Part shown: positions 34,323-43,839 of the stretch, piece by piece
How positions within the stretch are numbered: the stretch's first letter is position 1
Layout: each line of letters opens with the position of its first letter
Assembly (NCBI RefSeq): GCF_007744675.1
Contig: NZ_CP036269.1
Span: 310,001-374,000, forward strand
Origin: Gimesia alba
GTDB taxonomy: Bacteria; Planctomycetota; Planctomycetia; Planctomycetales; Planctomycetaceae
DNA: 64,000 nucleotides
Reading direction: 5' to 3'
Position numbers and translations under genes: made by a program
The notes under the pieces: model-generated
What the model was told of the DNA's origin: nothing
Seen by the model: the letters and a program-made list of their open reading frames with translations, nothing else
Database searches by the model: none

Positions 34323-36476
34323 ATGAAGTCATCAAAAACACAATTTGTTCTTTTCTGTGCGATTGTGAGTTCATTTTTTCTTTCTCAAGCACTCGTTGCA
34401 GAAGAGAGTTACGAACGTTTCACAGTCCGCACCTGGACCTACCGAGATGGCACCGAAGCGACGGGAAAATTAATTAGCGTTTCGGGTCCGACTGCCACGC
34501 TCAAACTGGAGGGACAGGGGACGGTACGCGTACCGCTTGAAAAACTGAGTGTGAAAGATTTGAACTGGCTCTATGAGTATTACAAACGAAAAAAACAACT
34601 GAGCTTCCTGCCACCTAAATATCGTAAACCACAGGTTGTACTACCAGAATCAAAGCAGCAACCGGAAACGGTGCCCGAAACAAAGCAGCCCGAAAAGAGT
34701 CTGCCCGTTAAGCCGGAGGCGGAAGCGTCTTATAAACCGTATACGGTGCGTGAATGGACGTTGAAGGATGGAAAACAATATAAGGCCAAATTTCTTTCGC
34801 TTTCCCTGAATAAAGCACTCCTTCAGAAAGAACCAGCGGGAGTGTTGCAGATTCCCCTCGATCAACTCAGCCAGAAAGACTTGGATTGGGTCATTGAATA
34901 TCACCGCAGGAATAAGATGCAGGCGTTCTTGCCCAAAGAGTATCAGGGTGAGAAGGCAGGCAACCTCTCGAGTGGGGGGCCACCGGTTAAATTACCGTCT
35001 GCAACAATCAAGATGAAAAATCCGATCAAGCCCGGTGAGAATCCACTGAAAATGGCGCAGGAAAAAGCCAAAGCGCAGCTGGAAAAACATCGGGAAGAAA
35101 TGCGCGAGAAAGCCAAAGCACTCGCGAAGGATGACGATCCCGACGTGATCAAAGCCAATACTGAGATCGACCCGGCCTTGGTTTCCGCCTTGCGTGACTT
35201 TCGGGTCTGGACAGATAAAAAAGGCCAGAAGTCTGAAGCACGTTTCAGCAGCATCAACGGCCGCGAAGTCATGTTTGTGACGCGAAACACAGGCTTTGCA
35301 CGCGTGCATATCGGGACCCTGATTGAGGAAGACCTGCAACTTCTGAGAGACGCGTTGAAAATGCACGGTCGCATGGACGAAATTCCGCTCGTTTATCGCG
35401 AAGACCTCGATCCCGATCTCTCACCGACAAAACTGAAACAAATCATCCGCGTGAATAATCATCGCAAGTGGACCGATCTGTCAGGGAATTCCGTGGGCGC
35501 TTCCTATGTGAAAATGGAAGACGGCAACGTAACGCTGATTATCACCAAAACCGGCGCGACGCAGGAGTTTCCTTATTTGAATTTTTCTGCAGAAGACCAG
35601 GAGTACGTTCAGGAACGTTTGAGGAAAGAAATTCCCGGCAATTTTTTTCCTGCAGAAGCAGCGGGAGTTGATCTCTCTATCACACCCCAAGAGCGAGAAA
35701 ACGAATTCCGTATCTGGACCGATCGCAGCAAGCGTCAGCTGAAAGGTAAGTTTGTCCGGTTGGCGTACGGCAAGTCAGTCGCTGTGATCAATACGGGGGA
35801 AAAAGAAGAACTGTTCATCACGGAATTCTTCAGTGATCAGGATCTGAGCCTGATCAAACCACGAGAAAAGAAAAAGTCAGAACAGTTGGCTATGAATGGC
35901 GGAGGCAACCCCGGAATTCCAGGAGGCATGAACCGAGGTTTTCCCGGGAGAATTCCCGGACGAATTCCTGGTGCAATGACGGGGAATAGTCCCTTCTCCA
36001 ATCAGAATCCCAATCGCATGAATGAAAACTTACACCTCAAGCAGCGAACATTTTCCTGTCCGCTGTGTAAAAAGACTCATAAATCCGACTCTCATTTTTT
36101 TACGCAGTGTCCGCATTGCGGCCTGAAGGATACCGATACGATTTACACGTGCGAGAATTGTTCTCGATCCTTCAAGACCGATTCTTTTCAGGGGCTAACT
36201 GCACCTTGCCCGCACTGTAATAAAAAAACAGAGAACAATCAGGTTGCATCAAATAATTTCTCACGACCCCGTATTCCTATTACCCGCAAGAACACATATA
36301 CTTGCGAGAGTTGCAATCGGGAATTTACGGCGGAAGGCCATGGTAATACCGCGCCCTGTCCCTACTGTAATTCAGGGTTCTCGGCAAATGCCAATTTTTG
36401 GACAGCAATCATTAAGCTGGTTGTTGTAGTTGTAATTCTGGCTGGGGGCGGTGGTTACTATAGATACAGCAGATAG
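34323..36476 (+). CDS. Exported SHD1-repeat protein with three zinc ribbons and C-terminal anchor
   Basis: A 717-residue protein from the ATG at 34323 (an in-frame TTG lies nine bases earlier). The signal peptide (MKSSKTQFVLFCAIVSSFFL) ends near LVAEE. Five SHD1-type units, each starting near a (V/I)(R/W)xWTxxxG motif, begin at about residues 34, 139, 292, 378 and 461. A charged coiled coil (about 240-270) lies between units two and three, and a Gly/Pro/Asn-rich linker (about 530-570) follows. Then come three CxxC...CPxC zinc-ribbon repeats (about 578-690) and one hydrophobic helix near the C-terminus (VVVVVILAGGGGYY). SHD1 is known from eukaryotic Sla1, where it binds NPFxD peptides, and is common in planctomycetes with unknown purpose. 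Two hydrophobic ends leave topology open. Confidence 0.8.
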   Translation: MKSSKTQFVLFCAIVSSFFLSQALVAEESYERFTVRTWTYRDGTEATGKLISVSGPTATLKLEGQGTVRVPLEKLSVKDLNWLYEYYKRKKQLSFLPPKYRKPQVVLPESKQQPETVPETKQPEKSLPVKPEAEASYKPYTVREWTLKDGKQYKAKFLSLSLNKALLQKEPAGVLQIPLDQLSQKDLDWVIEYHRRNKMQAFLPKEYQGEKAGNLSSGGPPVKLPSATIKMKNPIKPGENPLKMAQEKAKAQLEKHREEMREKAKALAKDDDPDVIKANTEIDPALVSALRDFRVWTDKKGQKSEARFSSINGREVMFVTRNTGFARVHIGTLIEEDLQLLRDALKMHGRMDEIPLVYREDLDPDLSPTKLKQIIRVNNHRKWTDLSGNSVGASYVKMEDGNVTLIITKTGATQEFPYLNFSAEDQEYVQERLRKEIPGNFFPAEAAGVDLSITPQERENEFRIWTDRSKRQLKGKFVRLAYGKSVAVINTGEKEELFITEFFSDQDLSLIKPREKKKSEQLAMNGGGNPGIPGGMNRGFPGRIPGRIPGAMTGNSPFSNQNPNRMNENLHLKQRTFSCPLCKKTHKSDSHFFTQCPHCGLKDTDTIYTCENCSRSFKTDSFQGLTAPCPHCNKKTENNQVASNNFSRPRIPITRKNTYTCESCNREFTAEGHGNTAPCPYCNSGFSANANFWTAIIKLVVVVVILAGGGGYYRYSR

Positions 36477-36547
36477 ACAGCCTGATGTGATTATCAGGCG
36501 ATGAATCGTATGTCATCTTTGACACGTTCCGCGCAGGTGCAAATTCC

Positions 36548-36581
36548 ATTTTCAGCAGGCAAATATCAGCTTGCTGGAAAT
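36548..36581. terminator. Stem-loop between convergent SHD1 gene and thiC
   Basis: A 13-base stem with two G-U type pairs (36548-36560 and 36569-36581) and an 8-base loop, with another 7-base hairpin GCCTGAT/ATCAGGC just before it near 36481-36500. The two convergent genes end on either side, so these are probably a bidirectional stop signal, but neither has a strong T-run. Confidence 0.45.
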
Positions 36582-36616
36582 GCCGCTTTTGATAGTAGAG
36601 ATGATGAAATGATCCG

Positions 36617-38434
36617 CTACGGGCGTTGATTCAATACCGGCAACTCTTTAGACGTCTGCATCTGTTGCGCTTCTTCGGGAGCCACATAATCGCTGTGGCA
36701 CGATGCTTTGTCCTGATCGCCGGCCATTTCCTGTTTGACTTTCGATGCCAGCTTATGGATCTGATCCGGGCTGAGTACCCCTCGCTTCTCCAGAATTTCC
36801 TGCTGTTCTTCGGTCAACGGCAGTGTTTTCTTGGCCTTGTCCCAGGCATAGTCTTCCGACTTGCCCGACATGAATTCCTGAATCTCTTTCGAAATTCGCA
36901 CGCTGCACCAATCATGGCCACACATCGCACAGAAGTCCGTGTCGACGTCCAGGTCTTCGTCGTGTAACGCACGAGCCGTATCAGGGTCGAAGCTCAATTC
37001 GAAATGCTTTTCCCAGTTGAGTGCAGCACGGGCTTCGGTTAATTCATCGTCGCGATTCCGGGTTCCCGGAATACCAAGTGCCACGTCGGCGGCATGTGCG
37101 GCGATTTTATAGGCAATACAGCCCTGCTTCACATCGTCTTTTTTGGGTAAGCCCAAATGCTCTTTCGGCGTTACATAACACAGCATGCTTGCACCGTGGT
37201 AGCCGGCTGCTGTCGCACCGATGCAGCTGGTGATATGGTCGTAACCGGGGAAGATATCTGTGACCAGTGGCCCGAGTACATAGAACGGAGCACCATGACA
37301 CAGCGTGCGCTGCACCTTCATGTTGAATTCAATCTGGTCGAAGGAAATGTGCCCCGGTCCTTCGATCATGACCTGTACCCCTTTTTTCCAGGCACGTTCG
37401 GTCAATTCACCCAGTACACATAACTCTGCCAGTTGGGCACGGTCGGAACCGTCGGCCAGTCCGCCGGGACGTAATCCATCGCCGATCGAAAAACTGACGT
37501 CGTATTCCCGCATAATCTCACAGATGTCGTCCCACAGTTCGTACATCGGGTTTTGTTGTTTGTTGTGCAGCATCCATTTTGCCAGCAGCGAACCGCCGCG
37601 ACTCACAATGCCGATCAGTCTTTGTGCGACCAATGACAAATGCTCCTGCAATACGCCGGCGTGAATCGTGAAGTAGTCGACTCCCTGCTTCGCCTGATGT
37701 TTCAGCATCTGCAGAATGCTGGCATGATCCAGATCTTCCAGACGACGGGCAATGATCATCGAGTAAATGGGAACCGTTCCGATGGGAACCGTACTGTTTT
37801 GAATGATCGCCTGCCGACAGCCATCAATGTCTCCCCCTGTGGAAAGATCCATCACGGTGTCAGCACCCCACTTCTGGGCCCATTTTAATTTTTCGATTTC
37901 TTCGTCCGTGCCTGAGGAAACCGGAGAGGCCCCCATGTTCGCGTTGACTTTGGTTTTTGAGGCCCGGCCAATAGCCATCGGATCGAGCTGGTAGCCGAGG
38001 TGCACTTTGTTCGCCGGAATAATCATGCGACCGGCGGCGACTTCATCGCGAATCTGTTCGGCTGTCAGATGCGGCTCCCGTTCGGCGACCCGTTCCATTT
38101 CCGGTGTGACTGTGCCGCAACGGGCAAATTCCAGTTGGGTCACCGGCAGAAAATCGGCTGGCGGCGTCCAGGCGTCTGCGGTTTCATAATTTTCTTCGAA
38201 GCCCGCTTTGAGCTCCCAGCCTTCCGGCATGAAGTCCCAGGCTGTTTTATCGGAAACAGCTGGCATTCCCGGAGTATCAGGGGAAGAAAACGTTAAAGCA
38301 CCTTTAACTCCTGGAGCAATCTGCGGCGGATTGGCAAAACTCCCCGGATTCGTCTGCTGGGGACGTGTTGAGGGATTTCCACCAATGGGTGGTAGTGAGT
38401 ACATCATGTCATACGCAGATGAGGAGTTCGTCAT
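36617..38434 (-). CDS. thiC: Phosphomethylpyrimidine synthase ThiC
   Basis: A radical-SAM enzyme that rearranges aminoimidazole ribotide into HMP-phosphate for thiamine synthesis. From the ATG at 38434 it has 605 residues, close to the family norm, and AAGGA lies about ten bases upstream; a longer in-frame start at 38521 would give 634. Core motifs are [67 protein letters not shown] and [14 protein letters not shown], and the C-terminal 4Fe-4S site is CAMCGHDWC (CxxCxxxxC). No THI-box (TPP riboswitch) core was recognised upstream, which is unusual for thiC. No other thi genes are in the window. Confidence 0.97.
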   Translation of the reverse strand: MTNSSSAYDMMYSLPPIGGNPSTRPQQTNPGSFANPPQIAPGVKGALTFSSPDTPGMPAVSDKTAWDFMPEGWELKAGFEENYETADAWTPPADFLPVTQLEFARCGTVTPEMERVAEREPHLTAEQIRDEVAAGRMIIPANKVHLGYQLDPMAIGRASKTKVNANMGASPVSSGTDEEIEKLKWAQKWGADTVMDLSTGGDIDGCRQAIIQNSTVPIGTVPIYSMIIARRLEDLDHASILQMLKHQAKQGVDYFTIHAGVLQEHLSLVAQRLIGIVSRGGSLLAKWMLHNKQQNPMYELWDDICEIMREYDVSFSIGDGLRPGGLADGSDRAQLAELCVLGELTERAWKKGVQVMIEGPGHISFDQIEFNMKVQRTLCHGAPFYVLGPLVTDIFPGYDHITSCIGATAAGYHGASMLCYVTPKEHLGLPKKDDVKQGCIAYKIAAHAADVALGIPGTRNRDDELTEARAALNWEKHFELSFDPDTARALHDEDLDVDTDFCAMCGHDWCSVRISKEIQEFMSGKSEDYAWDKAKKTLPLTEEQQEILEKRGVLSPDQIHKLASKVKQEMAGDQDKASCHSDYVAPEEAQQMQTSKELPVLNQRP

Positions 38435-38763
38435 GCTTAAAGCATCCTTCAATTGTTGATGCGGTGGTTTGAGTCTATTTGTCGTCTGTTTGGTTGTCGT
38501 CGAATCCAGACCAGAAATCATTGTACTTGCGGTAGAACTGCCCCAGGATGGGAACGCTTACTGGATTCTTGACTCTATAGTAGTGACCTGACCGCTTTTT
38601 TCAAACTGATTAGATGGTTACTCTCTGTGGTTTCCCATTGAATGATTCATTGGTTATGATCTGCACGTTGTGATAAATATTGATCTGGCGTTCGATCTGC
38701 CCCGTAAAAAGATTGAAAAGATTGAATTGAAACGATTCAGAATCCATCAGGTTAAGGGAAAAC
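38435..38763. promoter_or_regulatory. Divergent intergenic region thiC / PfkB kinase
   Basis: About 330 bases between divergent genes, holding both promoters. I looked for the conserved TPP riboswitch segments (CTGAGA and the GATCTGGATAATGCC-like core) on the thiC strand and did not find them. An AGGTTAAGGG sequence just before 38764 is a possible ribosome binding site for the kinase. Nothing else stands out. Confidence 0.4.
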
Positions 38764-39750
38764 ATGCAATACGATGTATATGGCGTTGGAAACGCTTTGG
38801 TCGATATTCAGGCACGGGTCTCAGACGCCACGCTGGAAAAACTGGGATTTGCCAAGGGTATCATGACCCTGGTTGATGAAGAAACACAACAAAAAGTACT
38901 CGGCGAACTAGATGGTGCACCGATTTCACAATGTGCCGGCGGTTCTGCTGCTAATACCGTCCTGGGTGTTGCTGATTTCGGTGGAAACGCAGCCTACGCC
39001 GGCAAAGTGGCCAGTGACATGCTCGGCGAATTTGACCTGGCAGATATGCGAAAACTGGGCGTGACCATCGATGTTGAGCCTGCCCCGGAGGGACATACCG
39101 GGACCTGTGTTGTCCTGATTACCGAAGACGCCCAGCGTACCATGCTCACAAACCTGGGGGTCTCTGCCTCACTGAGTATAGACGATTTAAACGAGGAACA
39201 TATCAAACAATCCGAGTATGTCTATGTCGAGGGTTACCTGTTTACGGGGGAAACCCAGAAACGGGCTGCCTACCGTGCGATTGAACTCGCCAAAAAACAT
39301 GGCGTCAAAGTTGCCTTCACCGTTTCCGATCCGTTTCTGATCAACATGTTCCGAGACGAATTTCAACAATTAATTGAAGGCCCCATCGACCTGCTCTTCT
39401 GTAATCTGGAAGAAGCCCGCAGTTTGACCGGGAAACATGACGCCGTCGATTGTGCCCACATCATCCACAAACATGTTCCCAATCTGGCACTGACACTTGG
39501 CCCCGATGGTTCTATTCTGATGCACGAAGGCCGCGTCATTCCCATTGAAGGGGTTGAGACAGACGCCATTGATACCACAGGCGCCGGTGACATGTACGCC
39601 GCGGGCATCCTGTATGGAATTACCAACGGCTTGAACTGGCATCAAGCGGGACACCTTGCCTCTCACGCCGCGGCCCGCATTGTTTCACAATTAGGCGCTC
39701 GATTGCAAAAGCCTTTCACAGAGGAAGATATCAAGGAACTGCTCAGTTAA
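38764..39750 (+). CDS. PfkB-family nucleoside/sugar kinase, adenosine kinase-like
   Basis: A 328-residue ribokinase-fold enzyme. The N-terminal [13 protein letters not shown], the substrate-side [18 protein letters not shown], and the C-terminal anion-hole/catalytic motif [16 protein letters not shown] (Asp as base) are typical of the adenosine kinase branch. Length fits bacterial members (310-340). The permease gene begins one base after its stop, so the two are almost certainly translated together; a nucleobase transporter partner supports nucleoside salvage as the role, with adenosine, guanosine/inosine or a sugar as possible substrates. Confidence 0.88.
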   Translation: MQYDVYGVGNALVDIQARVSDATLEKLGFAKGIMTLVDEETQQKVLGELDGAPISQCAGGSAANTVLGVADFGGNAAYAGKVASDMLGEFDLADMRKLGVTIDVEPAPEGHTGTCVVLITEDAQRTMLTNLGVSASLSIDDLNEEHIKQSEYVYVEGYLFTGETQKRAAYRAIELAKKHGVKVAFTVSDPFLINMFRDEFQQLIEGPIDLLFCNLEEARSLTGKHDAVDCAHIIHKHVPNLALTLGPDGSILMHEGRVIPIEGVETDAIDTTGAGDMYAAGILYGITNGLNWHQAGHLASHAAARIVSQLGARLQKPFTEEDIKELLS

Positions 39751-39751
39751 T

Positions 39752-41413
39752 ATGAAGCACAGCAATTACCCCCTCTTCGTACGACGCGACCTGGACGGTT
39801 TTTTCGCTTTGATGATCGATAACCTCGTCCAGCTTCTATTAATTGTAGCGTTGTGTGGCCTGTGTGGGATCTCTGCTGATTCCAAATTACTGCTGCAATA
39901 TATTCTTCCCGGAGCCGCGCTCAGTATCCTCTTCGGGAATATTTTTTACGCCTGGCAGGCACATCAACTGGCGAAACGGGAAAACCGCAGCGATGTCTGC
40001 GCGCTCCCGTATGGGATTAACACGCCCTCGCTACTGGTTTACATTTTTTTTGTGATGGTCCCCGTCTATCAGCGCACCAATAGTCCGGAAGCGGCCTGGC
40101 AAATGGGCCTGCTGGCCTGTTTTGGTAGCGGCATCATCGAATTTTGTGGTGCCTTCATCGCCGATCGGGTTCGCAGACTGACGCCGCGGGCGGCTCTGCT
40201 GTCTACACTCGCCGGTATCGCCATCGGTTTTATCTCGATGACGTTTGCACTGAAAATTTATCAGAGACCTCTGATTGCCATGCTACCCGCAGCCGTTGTG
40301 CTACTGACTCTCTTTTCGCGTACCAAACTTCCCTTTCGCATTCCGGGCGGATTACTGGCGATCATTGTCGGCACCATCTGCGCCTGGGTACTCCCCGAAG
40401 TCATTCCAAACCTGATGGAAGGCTCCGCGATGAGTACGGAAGCCATCAAAACTGCCTGGGGACAATGGGGCTGGTATCCGCCGCACTTTGCGGGTTCTGC
40501 GCTCTGGGAATTGCTGAAAGAGCCCAGTGAGTGGCTGGGGTATATGTCGGTGATTTTTCCCATGGGTCTGTTTAACGTGATTGGCAGTATGCAGAACATC
40601 GAGTCGGCTGAAGCCGCCGGCGACAGTTATCCTGCCAAGCCCGCCATGATTGCCAACGGCGCCGGAACCATTGTCGCGTCGCTACTCGGCAGTTGTTTTC
40701 CGACGACGATTTATATCGGTCATCCCGGCTGGAAAGAGATGGGCTCGCGGGCCGGTTATTCCACGTTGAATGGGATCTTTTTTCTGTTCATCTGCCTCAC
40801 CGGAACAACAGGTGTCATCAGCAAGATCATTCCACTCGAAGCGGGTATCGCGATTGTGCTCTGGATCGGCATGGTGATTACCGCGCAGGCATTTCAGGCT
40901 TCCCCCAAACGACATGCGCCTGCTGTCGCCCTCGGTCTGTTCCCGGCGATTGCCGCCTGGGGGACAACCGTCATGCAGGGGACTTTACTCGTTGGCGAGG
41001 GGAAATCACTGCAGGAGATTCTCTCCACAAATCTGTTTACCGAGGTCAATGGTTTTCTGATGCACGGCCTGGTTGTGATGGAACGCGGTTTTATTTTTAC
41101 CTGCATGATCCTTGCCGCCATTTGTGCGTGTTTGATTGATGGCAAATATCGTTCGGCCGCAGTCTGGTCCGTCATTGCAGCACTCTTCGCCTTTGTCGGA
41201 CTGACAAGTGCTTATGAAATCATCGGCAATGACATCCATTTCCGACTGGCGTTCATGGCCGATAATGTCGATGGTTTCACCTTCCGTGCAACCGGTATCG
41301 GCGTTGGCTATTTGCTGTTCGCCGCCACCTTTCTGATCCTCGGCGGATTCAAAGACGATCCACCTCCCCCCGAAACCGATGAGCCCGAACCCGAACTGAG
41401 TACTAGTCATTAA
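39752..41413 (+). CDS. NCS2-family nucleobase permease-like transporter
   Basis: A 553-residue polytopic inner-membrane protein with about 12-14 hydrophobic helices, beginning with [20 protein letters not shown] and carrying NCS2-like features ([11 protein letters not shown] after helix 7-8; [21 protein letters not shown] resembling the second conserved element). It would import a purine, pyrimidine or related base with protons or sodium. The C-terminal tail is Pro/Glu-rich and cytoplasmic. It overlaps closely with the PfkB kinase gene (1 base apart), pointing to a two-gene uptake and phosphorylation unit. Substrate cannot be decided from sequence. Confidence 0.82.
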   Translation: MKHSNYPLFVRRDLDGFFALMIDNLVQLLLIVALCGLCGISADSKLLLQYILPGAALSILFGNIFYAWQAHQLAKRENRSDVCALPYGINTPSLLVYIFFVMVPVYQRTNSPEAAWQMGLLACFGSGIIEFCGAFIADRVRRLTPRAALLSTLAGIAIGFISMTFALKIYQRPLIAMLPAAVVLLTLFSRTKLPFRIPGGLLAIIVGTICAWVLPEVIPNLMEGSAMSTEAIKTAWGQWGWYPPHFAGSALWELLKEPSEWLGYMSVIFPMGLFNVIGSMQNIESAEAAGDSYPAKPAMIANGAGTIVASLLGSCFPTTIYIGHPGWKEMGSRAGYSTLNGIFFLFICLTGTTGVISKIIPLEAGIAIVLWIGMVITAQAFQASPKRHAPAVALGLFPAIAAWGTTVMQGTLLVGEGKSLQEILSTNLFTEVNGFLMHGLVVMERGFIFTCMILAAICACLIDGKYRSAAVWSVIAALFAFVGLTSAYEIIGNDIHFRLAFMADNVDGFTFRATGIGVGYLLFAATFLILGGFKDDPPPPETDEPEPELSTSH

Positions 41414-41436
41414 AATTGGCAAGAGAACAGGGGGTG

Positions 41437-41457
41437 GGCCCGGATATAATCCGGGCC
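41437..41457. repeat. Perfect GC-rich hairpin, REP-like
   Basis: A 9-base perfect inverted repeat GGCCCGGAT-ATA-ATCCGGGCC, followed by GAGCGCAGCGAGCAGG, which itself is rich in self-complementary GAGCGC/GCGAGC words. No T-run follows. It lies between the stops of the convergent permease and FecR-like genes. It looks more like a dispersed REP-type element than a terminator, though it could slow transcription from either side. Confidence 0.45.
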
Positions 41458-41565
41458 GAGCGCAGCGAGCAGGAAACCAACAGTGGAATCGTACCACTGA
41501 GGGAAACTGAGGTCGTTGTTATTTTTTGAACCAGATAAAATAATTCGACCTACACAATCAGAAAA

Positions 41566-42996
41566 CTATGGTTGCGTCGGTGCCTCATAAATCCGCACAT
41601 TGCGAAACTGACTTTCCGCACGGGCAATCACATCTTCGTCGGCAATAAAATGCAGGTAACGGTATTTCCCGGTCAGGTAACGTCCCACACGAATTCGAAA
41701 TCGTTTCCAGCCAGTTCCCGAATATGTATTGAACTGCTGTCCGATGTGAGACCAGGCTTCATAGCCGTAAATTTGGAACACATGGTTCCCTTTATCGTAC
41801 TTTTTGTCGGTGTCAAAACCAAAGCCGTGAATCTGGCCTTGATGCGAAGAGCGGAAATCAAATTCGATCACTGTATTGGGGGTAATCTCTGCGTTCACAT
41901 CCAGCGTCTTCCAGGCGTTCCCCCACAGACGAATTCCTTTGCCCTGTTCAATGAGTTGATAATCCGTCGGTAACTCATATTGCCCGTCCTGAAAACTGTA
42001 AGGCTCAATTTTGTGTGCCGCAAAGTCGATCGCCGGGATATCTCCGGGAGGATCTGCGACAGAAAACAGATCACGGGTGGGGAAGGCACTCTGGTCTGCC
42101 AGTTGACGGACGACTTCCTGCCCGCTGTTATCAAAGACAATCGACTGCCCGGCTTCTACAATAATCGAATCCGCGGTTTCCGGTGTCTGGTCTTGCGTGA
42201 TTTCTGCATCGGGTTGGGGCTGTGATTGAGAAACAGCAACACTCCCTTCAAATACATGCAGTTCCGTCTGTTCATCGGGGGTGACTGAGAGACCAAAGTT
42301 AGCCGACTGAGACAGAATCGTCAGATTGGCGGTCGTCAACGTGAAATCGTGAACACGGGACGTTCCCACAACAGCGAGACGACCCGCTCTTAAATACGCA
42401 CGATCATCCGAGTTCACTCCCAACTCGGCAGGCCCCACCAACGCGATCGTGGTTCCGCTCAAAAAGTCGATCAGCGCGCGTCCGGACTTTAATTTTAACC
42501 AACCCGGAACCAGAGGTTTGCTGACATCCTGCGTCCATTCGGTCTGTTCCCAGACTGGGCGATGTTCCTCAATGATCATGGCGGCGGGAACGCCGTCACT
42601 CGAATCCAGTCGCGCAATGGCCTGGCTGGGATGGCTTTCCATAAGCAGGAGCACGGTCAGAAACAGACAGACGGCAACCGTTGCCGCCAGTGCATACCGC
42701 ATGAACGCCAGTTGCTTTCGCGCCGAGACTACTCCAGGGTCAACGCCCGGTTGTGACACGGCTGTTTCAGGTGTCAGGCAGAGCAGGTCCGGCAAGGGTG
42801 CGGTTTGCCCCTGTTCCCATTGCAGCAGGGATTCGGTATTGATCATTTCCAGATAGAGATCCCGTGCCGCTTCATCTGATTCCAGGCGTTTCAGAAAAGC
42901 CTGACTTTCTTCTTCGGTTAGTAAACCATCAAGAAAGGCAGAGATAATTTCCTGGGGATCATTCTGGTCCTCGGAAGGTTGATGATTCTGATTCAT
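41566..42996 (-). CDS. FecR-like anti-sigma candidate, membrane anchored
   Basis: A 476-residue protein. A cytoplasmic N-terminus (about 1-98, including ISAFLDGLLTEEESQAFLKR, an anti-sigma-like helical pair) is followed by one transmembrane helix (about 100-119), then a FecR-type beta domain (about 165-260; GWLKLKSGRALIDFLSGTTI, VGPAELGV, LRAGRLAVVG), and a C-terminal beta-sandwich-like domain (about 350-470; DFRSSHQGQIHGFGFDT, FRIRVGRYLTG). Its ATG overlaps the sigma factor stop by four bases (ATGA), so the pair is translationally coupled. This coupling and architecture suggest that it holds the sigma factor and senses something outside the inner membrane, possibly through the C-terminal domain. 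Confidence 0.82.
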   Translation of the reverse strand: MNQNHQPSEDQNDPQEIISAFLDGLLTEEESQAFLKRLESDEAARDLYLEMINTESLLQWEQGQTAPLPDLLCLTPETAVSQPGVDPGVVSARKQLAFMRYALAATVAVCLFLTVLLLMESHPSQAIARLDSSDGVPAAMIIEEHRPVWEQTEWTQDVSKPLVPGWLKLKSGRALIDFLSGTTIALVGPAELGVNSDDRAYLRAGRLAVVGTSRVHDFTLTTANLTILSQSANFGLSVTPDEQTELHVFEGSVAVSQSQPQPDAEITQDQTPETADSIIVEAGQSIVFDNSGQEVVRQLADQSAFPTRDLFSVADPPGDIPAIDFAAHKIEPYSFQDGQYELPTDYQLIEQGKGIRLWGNAWKTLDVNAEITPNTVIEFDFRSSHQGQIHGFGFDTDKKYDKGNHVFQIYGYEAWSHIGQQFNTYSGTGWKRFRIRVGRYLTGKYRYLHFIADEDVIARAESQFRNVRIYEAPTQP

Positions 42997-43544
42997 GACA
43001 AATTTTCTCCCTGCTCACGGGCAAGTGATTTTTGAACGCACTCTTGTAAAAGTTGCCGTATGCGATACAACGTTTGCGAAACAGCGCCTACGGAACGACC
43101 TTGTTCCGCCGCAATCGCCTGTACCGATCCGCCCACAGCATAGCGCTGCTGAATCAGGCGGCGGCTTTGTTCTGGAAGTTTGGCAAGACAACGGGAAAGT
43201 ACCCGCTGCAGGTCGTGCGAACCCGCCAGCTTCTCCTCATTTTGTTTCGCCAGCATCGAAACCAGTTCTACATTAAAGACCATCGAATCTCGTTTATGAT
43301 CACGATAGAAAGCTAACACTTGAAAGTAAGCCACCTTACATGCCCAGGCGACAAAATTCGTGCCCGCTTCGAACTCTTCAGAACGACGCCAGAGCACCAG
43401 ATTTGTTTCTTGCAGCACATCCTGTACCGCTTCTGAGTCTGGCAGTAATGAGCGGATGTAAGCATAGAGCACGCTCTGGTGAGCGGTTAAAAGTTGAACA
43501 AAGCTTTCTGTCTCTTCAGGTTTCAAGTCGACGGTGATCCTCAA
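42993..43544 (-). CDS. ECF sigma factor (planctomycete/Rhodopirellula type)
   Basis: A 183-residue group 4 sigma factor with region 2 (AYIRSLLPDSEAVQDVLQETNLVLWRR in two parts; GTNFVAWACKVAYFQVLAFYR) and region 4 (LPEQSRRLIQQRY, SVQAIAAEQGRSVGAVSQTL helix-turn-helix). The reading frame is open from an in-frame stop at about 43572 with no ATG; TTG at 43544 (or TTG at 43526) must serve as start, which would keep expression low. It is coupled to the FecR-like gene and diverges from the LamG/PSCyt genes, whose matching upstream module may be its target (inference). Confidence 0.87.
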   Translation of the reverse strand: MRITVDLKPEETESFVQLLTAHQSVLYAYIRSLLPDSEAVQDVLQETNLVLWRRSEEFEAGTNFVAWACKVAYFQVLAFYRDHKRDSMVFNVELVSMLAKQNEEKLAGSHDLQRVLSRCLAKLPEQSRRLIQQRYAVGGSVQAIAAEQGRSVGAVSQTLYRIRQLLQECVQKSLAREQGENLS

Positions 43545-43609
43545 TATCCGTACTACCGGAGACGGGTAGTGTTAAAATTCTCTGCCTTTATATACCAGAA
43601 AACACGGGA

Positions 43610-43784
43610 TCTCACAAAAAGAGGGGGTTTCTCCCAAAAAAATTATAAATTGAACAAACCCGATCTAATTTTGCGTGAGATCAACCTGGTGACCGGTATA
43701 TTAGACTAGATCACGGTTTACGACACTGTGGTCTGCTGATGAATAGTGTGTTTGTCGAGTTAAGAATGACCTGTCTCTGACAAA
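43610..43784 (+). promoter_or_regulatory. Upstream control module, copy A
   Basis: Elements shared with the module before the second paralogue: TCTCACAAAAAGAGGGG (43610-43626), GTGAGATCA (43675-43683), TATATT preceded by CGG (43697-43702), TAGATCACG (43707-43715), and a leader hairpin TTTGTC/GACAAA (43751-43756 and 43779-43784) followed by AACTCGCCTGCT. TATATT resembles a -10 box and GTGAGA sits 17 bases upstream where a -35 would be. The distance from TATATT to the ATG is 143 bases. Which sigma factor uses it is not known; the adjacent ECF factor is the obvious candidate. Confidence 0.6.
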
Positions 43785-43839
43785 ACTCGCCTGCTATGAC
43801 GTCTCTCCTTGAGAACTTGATTGTCTGGAACCGACCGTT

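Noticed and set aside
38435-38763. TPP riboswitch before thiC
   Set aside because: Expected by function, but none of the conserved core segments could be found.
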